The notes beneath the pieces were generated by a model that worked only from the letters and a program-made list of their open reading frames with translations, did not search any database and was not told the DNA's origin. The translations under genes were made by a program, and so were the position numbers. Shown piece by piece: positions 8,007-15,318 of a DNA stretch of 24,310 bases. Origin of the DNA: Peptococcaceae bacterium (GTDB lineage: Bacteria > Bacillota > Dehalobacteriia > UBA7702). The stretch covers positions 1 to 24,310 of the forward strand of contig DXZC01000005.1 in the NCBI GenBank assembly GCA_019415505.1, written 5' to 3'. Position 1 is the stretch's first letter. Every line of letters begins with the position of its first letter.

Positions 8007-8695
8007 ATCCGTTGAGCATCTCCTCCTTACCGGCCCAAACCTAGCCAAAGGCAACATCAGGGGCTTGTCCCAGAACCCCTGAGCCGCGCCGCCTTCTGCC
8101 CAAAGGCCAGAAAAATAAGCCCCAGCGTACACTGCGGCTTTTCTTATACATTACAATTATATAATCTTTTACCGGGTTAAAACGGCGTTTTACCCCCTTA
8201 CCCTATTTTTTTCATGCCAGGATATAAGACATTGCCTATAAATTTAAGGCTAACCCATATAAACCCATCCTTATGACTAAACCTTACAGGACCAGACAGA
8301 GCTTATCTTGAGTTAACCTTGTCACCTGGCAAAAATCTTACCTCTTACTTTAAACCAGATACTCCTCCTTCCATTAACCAAAGACCTCAACTGACTACGC
8401 CTTTCGCACCTAAGTAGCCAGCTACACCAACAATCACAACGACATATATTTCCAATTACAAAATCAGTTTTTCGCTTGTAGATTTATACAATAAAAAATA
8501 AGCATAATAAAGGGCTAAGCCGTTTTCGGCTTAACCCTGTAACACTTTTTTGTTTTCCCACATTTCTTCGTATCTCCTTGTCAAAAGATATGTTGTAAAA
8601 CTTGTTCGAGTTGAGAAAATTTATAAAAAGTATTTATCAAGATAAATCGATAAATTCCAGCTATTTCGTTAACCATAACCTATATAAATAAATTC
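8007..8695. other. Non-coding stretch upstream of the phage remnant
   Basis: No convincing gene is seen here. It holds a 7-bp hairpin TCAGGGG/CCCCTGA (8057-8082), a stretch at 8337-8410 that resembles a deleted copy of the 103-bp repeat found at 24013-24310 (shared CTTACCT..TACTTTAA and CCTCAACTGACT), and the hairpin listed separately at 8512-8551. It marks the change from the minus-strand phage genes to the AT-rich plus-strand block. Confidence 0.5.
8512..8551 (+). terminator. Hairpin with T-run, possible bidirectional terminator
   Basis: GGGCTAAGCCG (8512-8522), a TTTT loop and CGGCTTAACCC (8527-8537) form an 11-bp stem with one mismatch, followed by TGTAACACTTTTTT. On the opposite strand the flank is also T-rich. 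No gene ends nearby, so it may be a leftover from a lost gene or an insulator before the promoter at 8696. Confidence 0.55.
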
Positions 8696-8724
8696 TTGCA
8701 AAAGGACAGTAAATAGGATATAAT
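8696..8724 (+). promoter_or_regulatory. Sigma-A promoter of the plus-strand lipoprotein block
   Basis: TTGCAA (8696-8701), a 17-nt spacer and TATAAT (8719-8724) form a near-consensus promoter. The first downstream gene starts at 9060, which implies a 5' leader of about 330 nt. Confidence 0.7.
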
Positions 8725-8728
8725 CGGA

Positions 8729-8836
8729 GTGAGGAAAATAAAATAATGCGGCACTCACCCAATGCTACCAACATTGAGTGAGTAGCTCAGGTGGAATCAG
8801 CACCTAAACCAAAGACATTACGTCTCTACCGCACTT
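8729..8836 (+). promoter_or_regulatory. Structured 5' leader with competing hairpins
   Basis: The segment CACTCAC (8752-8758) can pair either with GTGAG just upstream (8729-8733) or with TGAGTG downstream (8775-8780), so the two structures exclude each other. Two further short hairpins follow: AGGTG/CACCT, and AGAC/GTCT around ATTAC. This arrangement suits an RNA switch or attenuator, but it matches no riboswitch class I recognise and the function is conjecture. The remaining leader to 9059 shows no gene. Confidence 0.35.
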
Positions 8837-9059
8837 ACCTATTATACGTTAATTTATCTTGTTTTTCAAGACGGATTAATGTTATTTTAGTAGTGGTCGG
8901 TTTGGCTTTGCATTACGATAGAAATATCAAGTGCTGTGCACCTTTATGGTTCACAGTGCTTTTTTATTTTCCTCAATTTTTTATAAAGGAGGGCAGACTT
9001 CCAAAAATATACCAATTATTACAATATGTCTTATAAATGTAGTGTTAAGGAGGCAAACA

Positions 9060-9218
9060 ATGAAAAAAGTAATTTTAATTATAGGCCTCATAGGAATAAT
9101 GTGCCTGTTTTTAACGAGTTGCGGCGAAACATGTAAAGACTGTGGAAAAACAATTTTTGGTACTCCACATGTATTTTTGGGTGATTTTTACTGTGATGAT
9201 TGCTGGCAAGGGTGGTGA
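9060..9218 (+). CDS. 52-aa lipoprotein with a four-cysteine zinc-ribbon-like domain
   Basis: The ATG at 9060 has a strong AAGGAGG site. Residues 1-20 form a lipoprotein signal ending LFLTS before Cys21, the predicted lipidated residue. The mature part is about 30 residues and carries CKDC (25-28) and CDDC (45-48), a paired CxxC arrangement typical of small zinc ribbons. It would therefore be a metal-binding peptide on the outer face of the membrane. The next lipoprotein gene starts 4 nt after the stop and takes its GGTG ribosome signal from the end of this gene, so the two are probably translationally coupled. I do not recognise a named family, and a longer reading from 8931 lacks support. 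Confidence 0.75.
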   Translation: MKKVILIIGLIGIMCLFLTSCGETCKDCGKTIFGTPHVFLGDFYCDDCWQGW

Positions 9219-9222
9219 GAAA

Positions 9223-10125
9223 ATGAGAAGACGATTATATTTATTTACAACTATTTTTGTTCTAATGTTATTTTTAGTTGGGTGCAGTTCCTCCTCTTCT
9301 GATAATATACAACAGGAGGAAAATCAATATAATGATGAGGAAACAATAAATACCGATACAGCCGAGGAAGTAGAACCATCTGAAATTGACTATTTAACTG
9401 TTGATGAATTAACATATGGCTATTATCTAAAACGTGGTGAAAAATTCTATGAATTAAATACCTGCGTAAAACGTGGAGGAACCGAAGATTACAGAGGAAG
9501 TACCACTAACGACCAGGGTATGAGACTATATTCTTCATTCAATATAGTAAACGATATTGATGACATCAATCATTTTCTTCCCGAAGATGAGTTAGTTTAT
9601 GCTAGCACTTCCGGCGTCCCTCCTACTTCTGAAAAATTTCACAACTCTACTCTTGCCGACTATTGGGTAGTTCCCACAACAGTACATTATAATGATGAAA
9701 AAAACACTTTAGAGGTGGATTTTGCGGATCTTAAAAATTTTTCTGAAGATTATGATTGGCCACGAGAATTTTTGCTTAGTAGTTACGTGGATGAAGTAAA
9801 CGGTATCAGTGATTTTTCTCAACTAAATCTCTTTACAATTAATTATGATACAAGACAGAAAAATATCGGACGAGTAGCAGAGTTTTTGGTCGGTGAGGAA
9901 AATGAACGCATAGATTTTTCAATATATAAAGGTACCCAAGGAATGGCGACTAAAAGCTTATTTGCGTCAGGGAGAATAATGCTTAATGAATTAGACTTTG
10001 AAGATACTTTTACAGAGATAGCCTATTCATCACCTAATAATGGTTATGTAAGTTTACAATTAACCGAATTGCCTCCGGGCTATTATATTATAAATGACAA
10101 TATAGTCATTCAATGGGAAATATAA
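9223..10125 (+). CDS. Lipoprotein of unknown function
   Basis: The 300-aa protein starts MRRRLYLFTTIFVLMLFLVG followed by Cys21, a clear lipoprotein signal, then a Ser-rich and acidic linker to about residue 55. The rest is a soluble, acidic domain with many aromatic residues and beta-like segments (GYYLKRGEKFYELNTCVKR, VSLQLTELPPGYYIINDNIV). It ends in a short Ile/Trp strand. No family is recognised. The start was placed at 9223 because GGTG lies just upstream and the signal peptide begins there; extension to 9142 only reads through the preceding gene. It is the second gene of the plus-strand block and would be anchored to the outer face of the cytoplasmic membrane. AT-rich codon use contrasts with the flanking minus-strand genes. 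Confidence 0.8.
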   Translation: MRRRLYLFTTIFVLMLFLVGCSSSSSDNIQQEENQYNDEETINTDTAEEVEPSEIDYLTVDELTYGYYLKRGEKFYELNTCVKRGGTEDYRGSTTNDQGMRLYSSFNIVNDIDDINHFLPEDELVYASTSGVPPTSEKFHNSTLADYWVVPTTVHYNDEKNTLEVDFADLKNFSEDYDWPREFLLSSYVDEVNGISDFSQLNLFTINYDTRQKNIGRVAEFLVGEENERIDFSIYKGTQGMATKSLFASGRIMLNELDFEDTFTEIAYSSPNNGYVSLQLTELPPGYYIINDNIVIQWEI

Positions 10126-10180
10126 TTAGAACATCATTATATAAAAATCCGGCCATAATAGCAAAAAATCCCAGCATAAT

Positions 10181-10714
10181 ATGGAGGTGTTTATTATTCT
10201 TATCGAGAAAGAGCAACATACCATTCTCAGTGAGAGAGAGAGTTATACCCATAAAAAAAGAAACAAAATAATTCTTTGGTTAGCAATTATTCTTTCGGTT
10301 GGATTTTTTTGTTTTTTAGCTGGTACTACTACAGGAAGTAGGTTGGTTACACAAGTGGTTGCCGGAACTAATTTAGAAACCGACAATAGCAAAAAAACAG
10401 AAGCAGAATATCAAGAGGGTCTTGATTTAATGCAGCAAGAAAACTATATAGAAGCCATTCCGGTATTTGCTGGAATTGATTATGAACATTATCGTTATAT
10501 AGATGGAGTGGAAAAAATCCATATATGTGCATCTACTTTAGTAAATAGAATTGATAAATTATACCAAGAAAAAAAATATGAAAAAGCATATGAGTTATTA
10601 AGACATTATCAAGCTTTAATAATAAGGTCTAGCATTGATATTAATTTTATAACTAATCAGTATGGCATATCTTGGGATGATGATTATTTAGGTCTAATAT
10701 CAATGTTTGAATAA
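10181..10714 (+). CDS. Membrane-anchored protein with a TPR-like external region
   Basis: The frame gives up to 177 aa: a charged N-terminus of about 28 residues, one membrane segment (IILWLAIILSVGFFCFLAG), and an external helical region. The latter contains EYQEGLDLMQQENYIEAIPVF and DKLYQEKKYEKAYELLRHYQ, which look like tetratricopeptide-type helix pairs. It follows the lipoprotein gene by 55 nt. The start is uncertain: the first ATG (10181) has no ribosome site upstream and overlaps a GGAGG (10183-10187). That GGAGG is well placed for a non-standard ATT start at 10193 or 10196. No family is recognised. A scaffold role together with the two lipoproteins is only inferred from position. Confidence 0.7.
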   Translation: MEVFIILIEKEQHTILSERESYTHKKRNKIILWLAIILSVGFFCFLAGTTTGSRLVTQVVAGTNLETDNSKKTEAEYQEGLDLMQQENYIEAIPVFAGIDYEHYRYIDGVEKIHICASTLVNRIDKLYQEKKYEKAYELLRHYQALIIRSSIDINFITNQYGISWDDDYLGLISMFE

Positions 10715-11044
10715 GAATAATTATATTTGCTAATTTTTCTTGTTTATAATTATGAATATACGCAAACGGGAATAAAAATTCTTATTGTATAAAGTCAAAT
10801 GGAAGGCATTTATTATGTTTTCCATTTAACATGTTAATCAAACGCATCCTACAGTCAACCCCCAATAAACCAACCCAAGGAAAAGAACAACATATAAAGT
10901 AAAATTATTATATTAGGCGGGATAAAGCTGATATGTTCTTAGAAGCTGTTAATACTTTTGATAAGGTTATTTAATTATTGATAAGGTTTCACTTGATGGC
11001 ATGAGGATAAAATTCTGCACAAAAGGTTTTGCAAGGGTGTTTTT
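10715..11044 (+). other. AT-rich spacer with coding debris
   Basis: No complete gene is visible. An 8-bp hairpin AAATGGAA/TTCCATTT lies at 10797-10827. Short open stretches such as MFLEAVNTFDKVI (10933-10974) and, in another frame just after it, KVSLDGMRIKFCTKGFARVF read like pieces of decayed genes but are too short to assign. Confidence 0.35.
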
Positions 11045-11194
11045 ATGGGCGCACAAATTATAATCATTTTGATTATTGCGGCAGGTTTAATTATTAAACA
11101 CAAATTTAATAATCCACTGACAAAGAAAAGGAGCACAGCACAAGCCCTACATCCTAAAAACAATGCTCTACTGAATTATCCCAAGGTTTTTTAA
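11045..11194 (+). CDS. Possible 49-aa membrane peptide
   Basis: The ATG at 11045 opens a 49-codon frame with a hydrophobic start (MGAQIIIILIIAAGLIIKH) and a basic, polar tail that ends at TAA 11192-11194, directly before a terminator. The ribosome site (AAGGGTG, about 6 nt upstream) is weak. The composition fits a small single-span membrane peptide, as in type I toxins or other membrane microproteins. No family match is claimed, and it may be a random frame in AT-rich DNA. Confidence 0.35.
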   Translation: MGAQIIIILIIAAGLIIKHKFNNPLTKKRSTAQALHPKNNALLNYPKVF

Positions 11195-11203
11195 ATAACA
11201 CTT

Positions 11204-11236
11204 AAAATCGCCTTTCTTTTTAGAAAAGGCGATTTT
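11204..11236. terminator. Terminator hairpin 1 of 3
   Basis: AAAATCGCCTTT (11204-11215) and AAAGGCGATTTT (11225-11236) form a perfect 12-bp stem with A and T flanks, a classic bidirectional terminator ten nt after the 49-codon frame. Confidence 0.85.
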
Positions 11237-11244
11237 AATCTATA

Positions 11245-11281
11245 GAAAAGCCCTGTTATCGTAATGAAAACAGGGCTTTTC
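11245..11281. terminator. Terminator hairpin 2 of 3
   Basis: GAAAAGCCCTGTT (11245-11257) and AACAGGGCTTTTC (11269-11281) form a perfect 13-bp stem with A/T-rich flanks, only 8 nt after the first hairpin. Confidence 0.85.
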
Positions 11282-11289
11282 TACAGACT

Positions 11290-11315
11290 AACAGCGCGAA
11301 AAACGCGCTGTTTTT
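11290..11315 (+). terminator. Terminator hairpin 3 of 3
   Basis: AACAGCGCG (11290-11298), an AAAAA loop and CGCGCTGTT (11304-11312) form a perfect 9-bp stem followed by T residues on the plus strand. Together the three hairpins form a strong barrier between the plus-strand block and the converging minus-strand surface protein gene. Confidence 0.8.
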
Positions 11316-11365
11316 ATATTTAGGATCTGCTCTTTATGGCCTTGAGCTTTATCGCATAATTACGT

Positions 11366-12895
11366 TTAATGCCGGCGTTTAATCAACACACCGGAGGTAG
11401 CTATAATCAGCAACAACGCTACGGCAAATAATACATAGTAAATAACGGGAGTACCTTCATCACCGGCCTTGGGGTTGTTATTATTGGCAGCGGCTTGATT
11501 GTTATTGCTATTGTTGCTGCCGGCAGCGGAACCGCTGGTCCATTTGGCGTAAAGGGTAATATTTTCCGTTACTGTATCCTTATTAAAATCCCATTTATTT
11601 TTTAGTTCCTTTTCCTTATACCAACCGTCAAAGGTATAACCGCTCCTGGTGGGATTAGCCGGGGCTGTCAGCTTGCTACCGCTGTCCACCGTCACCGCTG
11701 CCACAGAGCTGCCGCCGTTGACTTCATAAGTAACCTTGCAAACATACTTGCCATAGAACGTGGTATCAGCGGTAAAGGTATCCTTATCAGACAATTCCGT
11801 CTTCATTTCCTTGTCTTTATAAATCTTTAGGGTAGTGTTATTTTTATTTAGGCCGGAAAAATCAGGCTTTTTACCGGAATTAAAATAATCCTCTCCTATA
11901 GCCTTATTATCATTACCACCCTCCACAAGAGTGGCCTTCAAAACCTTTTCCTCGTTGGCGGTAGTTAAAATGGGGTAAGCGTCTGCTGCACTCAAAATCT
12001 GGCCCCAGGTTGATGTACCAGCTCCAGACTCTAAGTCATAGGCCACCTCGCCGCTCTTCAGCTTCGCCTCTGTCACTGAAGTAGCGCCACTGGGCTTACC
12101 TTCAGCTTTACCAAAAAATTTCAAAGAACCGTCAGCCAGAAAATAGCAGTTTTTGTAGCCGCCGCCAAAGTCATTCCCAACTATACCGCCTTTAACGGAA
12201 CCGGTTATCTTGCCCTTACTATAGGAATTGGTCACGTTACCGCCCTGGCCCACGCTCCCGGCTAAACCGCCGCTGGAGGAATCGGTGCCGTTAGCCGTGA
12301 TAGCTCCGGTATTATAACAATTATCTATCTTACTGGTGCCGCCCTCTAATTTTCCTACCAGGCCCCCAGCCTCGCTGCTGTCATTATTAGCTTTTACCAC
12401 AGCAGTGGAAAAACTCCGGCTAATTTCCACGTTATTGCCATAACCTAACAAGCCGCCTACAGCATTATTGCCACCAGTGCCGGTAATAGTACCTGCCACA
12501 TGGCAGTTGGTAATCTTCGCCCCCTGGGCCCAGCCCGCTAGAGCGCCCACATTTTTAGTGCCGCTAATATTGCAACCAGTTATAGTTAAGTCATTTATCT
12601 TTGCCCCATCTAAATTGGCAAACAGGCCAACATTACTATCAGCATCACTAACGTTGATAGCAAGATTTTTGATGGTTTTATTATTGCCATTTAAAGTACC
12701 GCTAAAGTTCTCAATGGGTTTAAATTCACCGGTAATTTCTATATCCTTAGTCAGAGTATAGTCGCCGTCAGCAGTAATATTTTGTAAATCCTCCTGAGAA
12801 CTAATATCCTCAGCCAAAACCCCCACTGCACCGCCTAACATTAAAGCCAATGATATAACTGCCGTTAGGAAGGGTCGAAATAATTTCTTTTTCAT
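11366..12895 (-). CDS. Surface protein with GLUG repeats and an InlB-type repeat
   Basis: The 509-aa protein has a signal peptide ending VLA near residue 28. A region of about 60-250 follows with GLUG-type repeats (VGALAGWAQGAKITNCHVAG, VGGLLGYGNNVEISRSFSTA, AGGLVGKLEG, GGLAGSVGQGGNVTNSYSKG), which fold as a beta-solenoid in adhesins. A Listeria-Bacteroides InlB B-repeat is at about 388-453 (TYEVNGGSS, SGYTFDGWYK, ITLYAKW), with a weaker one before it. An Asn-rich linker, NPKAGDEG, a hydrophobic segment and a KRRH tail close the protein. This order copies an LPxTG cell-wall anchor, but the usual PKTGD-like motif here has Ala instead of the Thr that sortase cleaves after. The protein may therefore be membrane-anchored only. 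The ATG at 12895 has GAGGTG 6 nt upstream; the GTG at 12904 overlaps that site. Confidence 0.9.
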   Translation of the reverse strand: MKKKLFRPFLTAVISLALMLGGAVGVLAEDISSQEDLQNITADGDYTLTKDIEITGEFKPIENFSGTLNGNNKTIKNLAINVSDADSNVGLFANLDGAKINDLTITGCNISGTKNVGALAGWAQGAKITNCHVAGTITGTGGNNAVGGLLGYGNNVEISRSFSTAVVKANNDSSEAGGLVGKLEGGTSKIDNCYNTGAITANGTDSSSGGLAGSVGQGGNVTNSYSKGKITGSVKGGIVGNDFGGGYKNCYFLADGSLKFFGKAEGKPSGATSVTEAKLKSGEVAYDLESGAGTSTWGQILSAADAYPILTTANEEKVLKATLVEGGNDNKAIGEDYFNSGKKPDFSGLNKNNTTLKIYKDKEMKTELSDKDTFTADTTFYGKYVCKVTYEVNGGSSVAAVTVDSGSKLTAPANPTRSGYTFDGWYKEKELKNKWDFNKDTVTENITLYAKWTSGSAAGSNNSNNNQAAANNNNPKAGDEGTPVIYYVLFAVALLLIIATSGVLIKRRH

Positions 12896-13008
12896 CAGAT
12901 CCACCTCATTTTTATAGCCATTTTATAGCCCACTAAATTTAAGATACATAGATTCACAATAATTGTAACATTTTCCCACTCTAATAGCAACTATTTTTAA
13001 GCAAAAAT

Positions 13009-13038
13009 AAAAATACCGCCCATTAAGACGGTATTTTT
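13009..13038. terminator. Bidirectional terminator after the pyridoxine-type kinase gene
   Basis: AAAAATACCG (13009-13018) and CGGTATTTTT (13029-13038) form a perfect 10-bp stem with a 10-nt loop and T-runs on both strands. It ends minus-strand transcription of the kinase gene 15 nt after its stop codon, before the surface protein gene. Confidence 0.9.
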
Positions 13039-13052
13039 CTATACCAAACTGC

Positions 13053-13904
13053 TTATTTTAAATCCAAGGCGGCAATAAACTGGGGTAATCCCCGCTCAAA
13101 GTCTACGCCGTACTTCACGTCAGTGCCCGCTTCCTTGGTGCGCTTAATACTGTCCACAGTATAATCTACCGCCACCCTCACGCTATCCTTTAAGGCTTTG
13201 CCGTTCAGCAAAGCGCCTAAGAGAGCCGAACCAAACACATCGCCAGTGCCATGGTAATAACCGTCAATTCTGGGGGCAAAAGCGTAATCCACCTTGTTGG
13301 TGGTCTTATCATAAGCGGCGGCGCCTAAATTTTCACCGTCAAAATCCACCCCAGTCAGCACCACCCTCTGGGGACCCAATTCAGCTAAACGGGCTAAAAG
13401 CCCCTCAATATAACCCTGGGTATAAGGGGGTTCCAAATATTTTTCCCCCACCATAAAGCAGGCTTCAGTGATATTGGGAATAATAATGTCCGCCTGACCG
13501 CAAAGGGAAGCCATACCCTGGGCAAATTCCGGCGCAAAGGAAGCGTACATTTGGCCGTTATCCGCCATAACCGGGTCAACGAACACCAAGTTATCCTCAG
13601 TTTTAAACATAGCAAAAATTTCCTTCATCAGCTCAATTTGCTCAAAGGAGCCGAGAAAACCAGTATAAAAAGCGTCAACGCGCAAATCAAGGCTTTGCCA
13701 ATGTTTGGCAATAGCCATAATATCCTCAGTCAAATCCCGATAAGTATAGCCGGTAAAACCGCCGGTATGGGTAGATAAAACCGCTGTGGGAATTATGCTG
13801 GTTTCCAGGCCCGCGGCAGATAAAATAGGCAATGCCACGGTGAGGGAACACTTGCCCACACAGGAAATATCGTGAATTGCCAGCACTCTTTTTTGTCTTT
13901 CCAT
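13053..13904 (-). CDS. Pyridoxal/pyridoxamine kinase (PdxY/PdxK family)
   Basis: The 283-aa cytoplasmic enzyme belongs to the ribokinase-like vitamin B6 kinases, which phosphorylate pyridoxal, pyridoxamine or pyridoxine with ATP in the B6 salvage pathway. Evidence is the N-terminal VLAIHDISCVGKCSLTVALP, the substrate-region LSTHTGGFTGYTYRDLT near residue 43, VFVDPVMADNGQMY at about 107-120, and the anion-hole motif GTGD at 219-222 with catalytic Asp222. Length and motifs are complete. The start ATG at 13904 has AGAGGTG upstream and its own promoter. Close Clostridial homologues are usually labelled pyridoxamine kinase; the preferred vitamer cannot be decided from sequence. It is divergent from the Mrp gene with no evident functional link. 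Confidence 0.92.
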   Translation of the reverse strand: MERQKRVLAIHDISCVGKCSLTVALPILSAAGLETSIIPTAVLSTHTGGFTGYTYRDLTEDIMAIAKHWQSLDLRVDAFYTGFLGSFEQIELMKEIFAMFKTEDNLVFVDPVMADNGQMYASFAPEFAQGMASLCGQADIIIPNITEACFMVGEKYLEPPYTQGYIEGLLARLAELGPQRVVLTGVDFDGENLGAAAYDKTTNKVDYAFAPRIDGYYHGTGDVFGSALLGALLNGKALKDSVRVAVDYTVDSIKRTKEAGTDVKYGVDFERGLPQFIAALDLK

Positions 13905-13936
13905 GTCAACGCACCTCTGAAAATGTCTTTCTGATT

Positions 13937-13965
13937 ATTATAAACCTTTTAATTCCTGGTTACAA
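13937..13965 (-). promoter_or_regulatory. Promoter of the pyridoxine-type kinase gene
   Basis: The minus strand has TTGTAA (13965-13960), a 17-nt spacer and TATAAT (13942-13937), about 35 nt before the start codon. Confidence 0.65.
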
Positions 13966-14001
13966 GGTCAATTTTGTGATATAATAAGTAAAAGGTTATA
14001 C

Positions 14002-14030
14002 TTTACATAAGTTAACGCCAAGAATATAAT
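14002..14030 (+). promoter_or_regulatory. Promoter of the Mrp-type ATPase gene
   Basis: TTTACA (14002-14007), a 17-nt spacer and TATAAT (14025-14030) form a near-consensus promoter. The -10 box overlaps the first possible ATG (14029), which shows that translation must start further in, at 14068. Confidence 0.75.
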
Positions 14031-14067
14031 GGAAATATCAAGAGTAAAGAGAATCGAGGAGATTAAA

Positions 14068-14904
14068 ATGGCAAAACCCGATAATTGCGACGATACAAAA
14101 TGCAGTAGCTGCAATGTGGACTGCGACTCCCGCAAAGCCAGCTTTAAGGCGGAGGCCAACGCCATGAGCGATATTAAAAAGGTCATCGGCGTAATCAGCG
14201 GCAAGGGCGGCGTAGGCAAATCTATGGTCACTTCTCTCTTGGCCCTGGATATGAAGGCCCGGGGCTATAATACCGCGGTGTTAGACGCCGACCTCACAGG
14301 TCCCTCCATTCCCCAGGCCTTTGGCGTCCACGGCAGGGCCGAAGCCTCGGAAATGGGCATAATACCCATGACATCAGCCAACGGCGTAAAAATCATGTCC
14401 ATCAACTTATTACTGGAAAATGAAAGAATGCCGGTAATCTGGCGGGGACCCATGATTGGCGGCGCGGTCAAACAATTCTGGACTGATGTTTTCTGGGGCG
14501 ATGTGGACTTTATGTTTGTTGATATGCCCCCCGGCACCGGCGATGTGCCCTTAACGGTATTTCAATCCCTCCCGGTAGACGGCCTGATAATTGTCACCTC
14601 CCCCCAGGAGCTGGTGTCGATGATCGTGGCCAAAGCCGTGAACATGGCTAAACAGATGAACGTGCCTATTTTAGGCATTGTGGAAAATATGTCCTACATG
14701 GCCTGTCCTGACTGTGGCAAAAAAATTGAAGTTTTTGGTAAAAGCCATGTAGAAGAAAGCGCTGAAGAATTTGGTTTGCCGGTTCTCGGCCGGCTACCCA
14801 TTTATCCCCAGTTAGCAGAGGCGGCGGACAAGGGTGATATCCAAATTTTCCCTGACCACTGGCAAAAATCCATTGGCGACGCGGTGGAGAAACTTATCAA
14901 ATAA
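14068..14904 (+). CDS. mrp: Mrp/NBP35-type Fe-S cluster carrier ATPase
   Basis: The 278-aa protein is a P-loop ATPase of the Mrp/ApbC/NBP35 group, which binds and delivers Fe-S clusters in the cytoplasm. The deviant Walker A GKGGVGKS is at 45-52, followed by VLDADLTGPSIPQAFG, the VDMPPGTGD switch near 151-159 and ENMSYMACPDCGKK with the cluster-bridging CxxC at Cys213 and Cys216. The N-terminus has Cys7, Cys12, Cys15 and Cys19, a four-Cys tail like that of NBP35-type proteins, which can hold a further cluster. The usual bacterial N-terminal MIP18-like domain is missing, as in many anaerobes. ATG 14068 has GAGGAG upstream. The gene stands alone with a terminator-like hairpin about 150 nt downstream. 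Confidence 0.93.
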   Translation: MAKPDNCDDTKCSSCNVDCDSRKASFKAEANAMSDIKKVIGVISGKGGVGKSMVTSLLALDMKARGYNTAVLDADLTGPSIPQAFGVHGRAEASEMGIIPMTSANGVKIMSINLLLENERMPVIWRGPMIGGAVKQFWTDVFWGDVDFMFVDMPPGTGDVPLTVFQSLPVDGLIIVTSPQELVSMIVAKAVNMAKQMNVPILGIVENMSYMACPDCGKKIEVFGKSHVEESAEEFGLPVLGRLPIYPQLAEAADKGDIQIFPDHWQKSIGDAVEKLIK

Positions 14905-15052
14905 ATAAAAAAGCAGCGCCCAATGGCAGCTGGCGTTAGCTATCGACAAATATTAATAACTATGGGTAACTACCCTTAAAATTAACATCTGCCCATAAAA
15001 CAGAGTTACATAAGTGGTTTATAGCTAACCTAGGTAGAGCGTAAAAAAAGAA

Positions 15053-15095
15053 AACAGGAATATCGCAAGTAAAGCGATACGCCTGTTTTTTATTA
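15053..15095 (+). terminator. Rho-independent terminator downstream of the Mrp gene
   Basis: AACAGGaaTATCGC (15053-15066) pairs with GCGATAcgCCTGTT (15074-15087), leaving one small internal loop, and is followed by TTTTTATTATA. It can end the Mrp transcript. Confidence 0.8.
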
Positions 15096-15252
15096 TACCT
15101 TAGTGCAATTTATCATAGCTTAGCCCAATTCAATACTTATAATTCACCCCCAAGGCGGCAGCTTTATCTCAAGTTAATAGGGATATAAAAGGTTAAAACC
15201 TAATTTACTTAACAACTGGCAGGGAGTTACGACAGAGCCGTTACAATAAAAG

Positions 15253-15318
15253 ACGGGAAAGGGGCCATCGCTTCTATTGCGTAGAATACGGGAAAGGGGT
15301 CAACGATTTCTATTCCGT
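15253..15318. repeat. Two-copy direct repeat, 35-nt period
   Basis: ACGGGAAAGGGG followed by a CG, TTCTATT and CGT pattern occurs at 15253-15282 and again at 15288-15318 with a few substitutions. A shorter echo (AACGGGAAA) lies near 15511. No function is evident. Confidence 0.6.

Noticed and set aside
6768..8132. Longer terminase reading from 8132
   Set aside because: The extra 42 residues do not resemble terminase N-termini and have no ribosome site; the conserved region begins after the Met at 8006.
8776..8836. tRNA-like stretch (GTAGCTCAGGTGG resembles a D-arm)
   Set aside because: No matching acceptor strand, no anticodon stem of correct length and no TTCGA-type T-loop follow at the required spacing.
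8791..9036. 81-codon plus-strand frame in the leader of the lipoprotein block
   Set aside because: No ribosome site, non-membrane random composition, and it overlaps the structured leader and the better-supported gene at 9060.
10975..11163. 62-codon minus-strand frame
   Set aside because: No ribosome site was evident and it is opposite the better candidate small frame at 11045; cysteine-rich hydrophobic translation is typical of shadow frames in AT-rich DNA.
14029..14067. Mrp gene start at 14029
   Set aside because: That ATG overlaps the TATAAT box, while the ATG at 14068 has a GAGGAG site.
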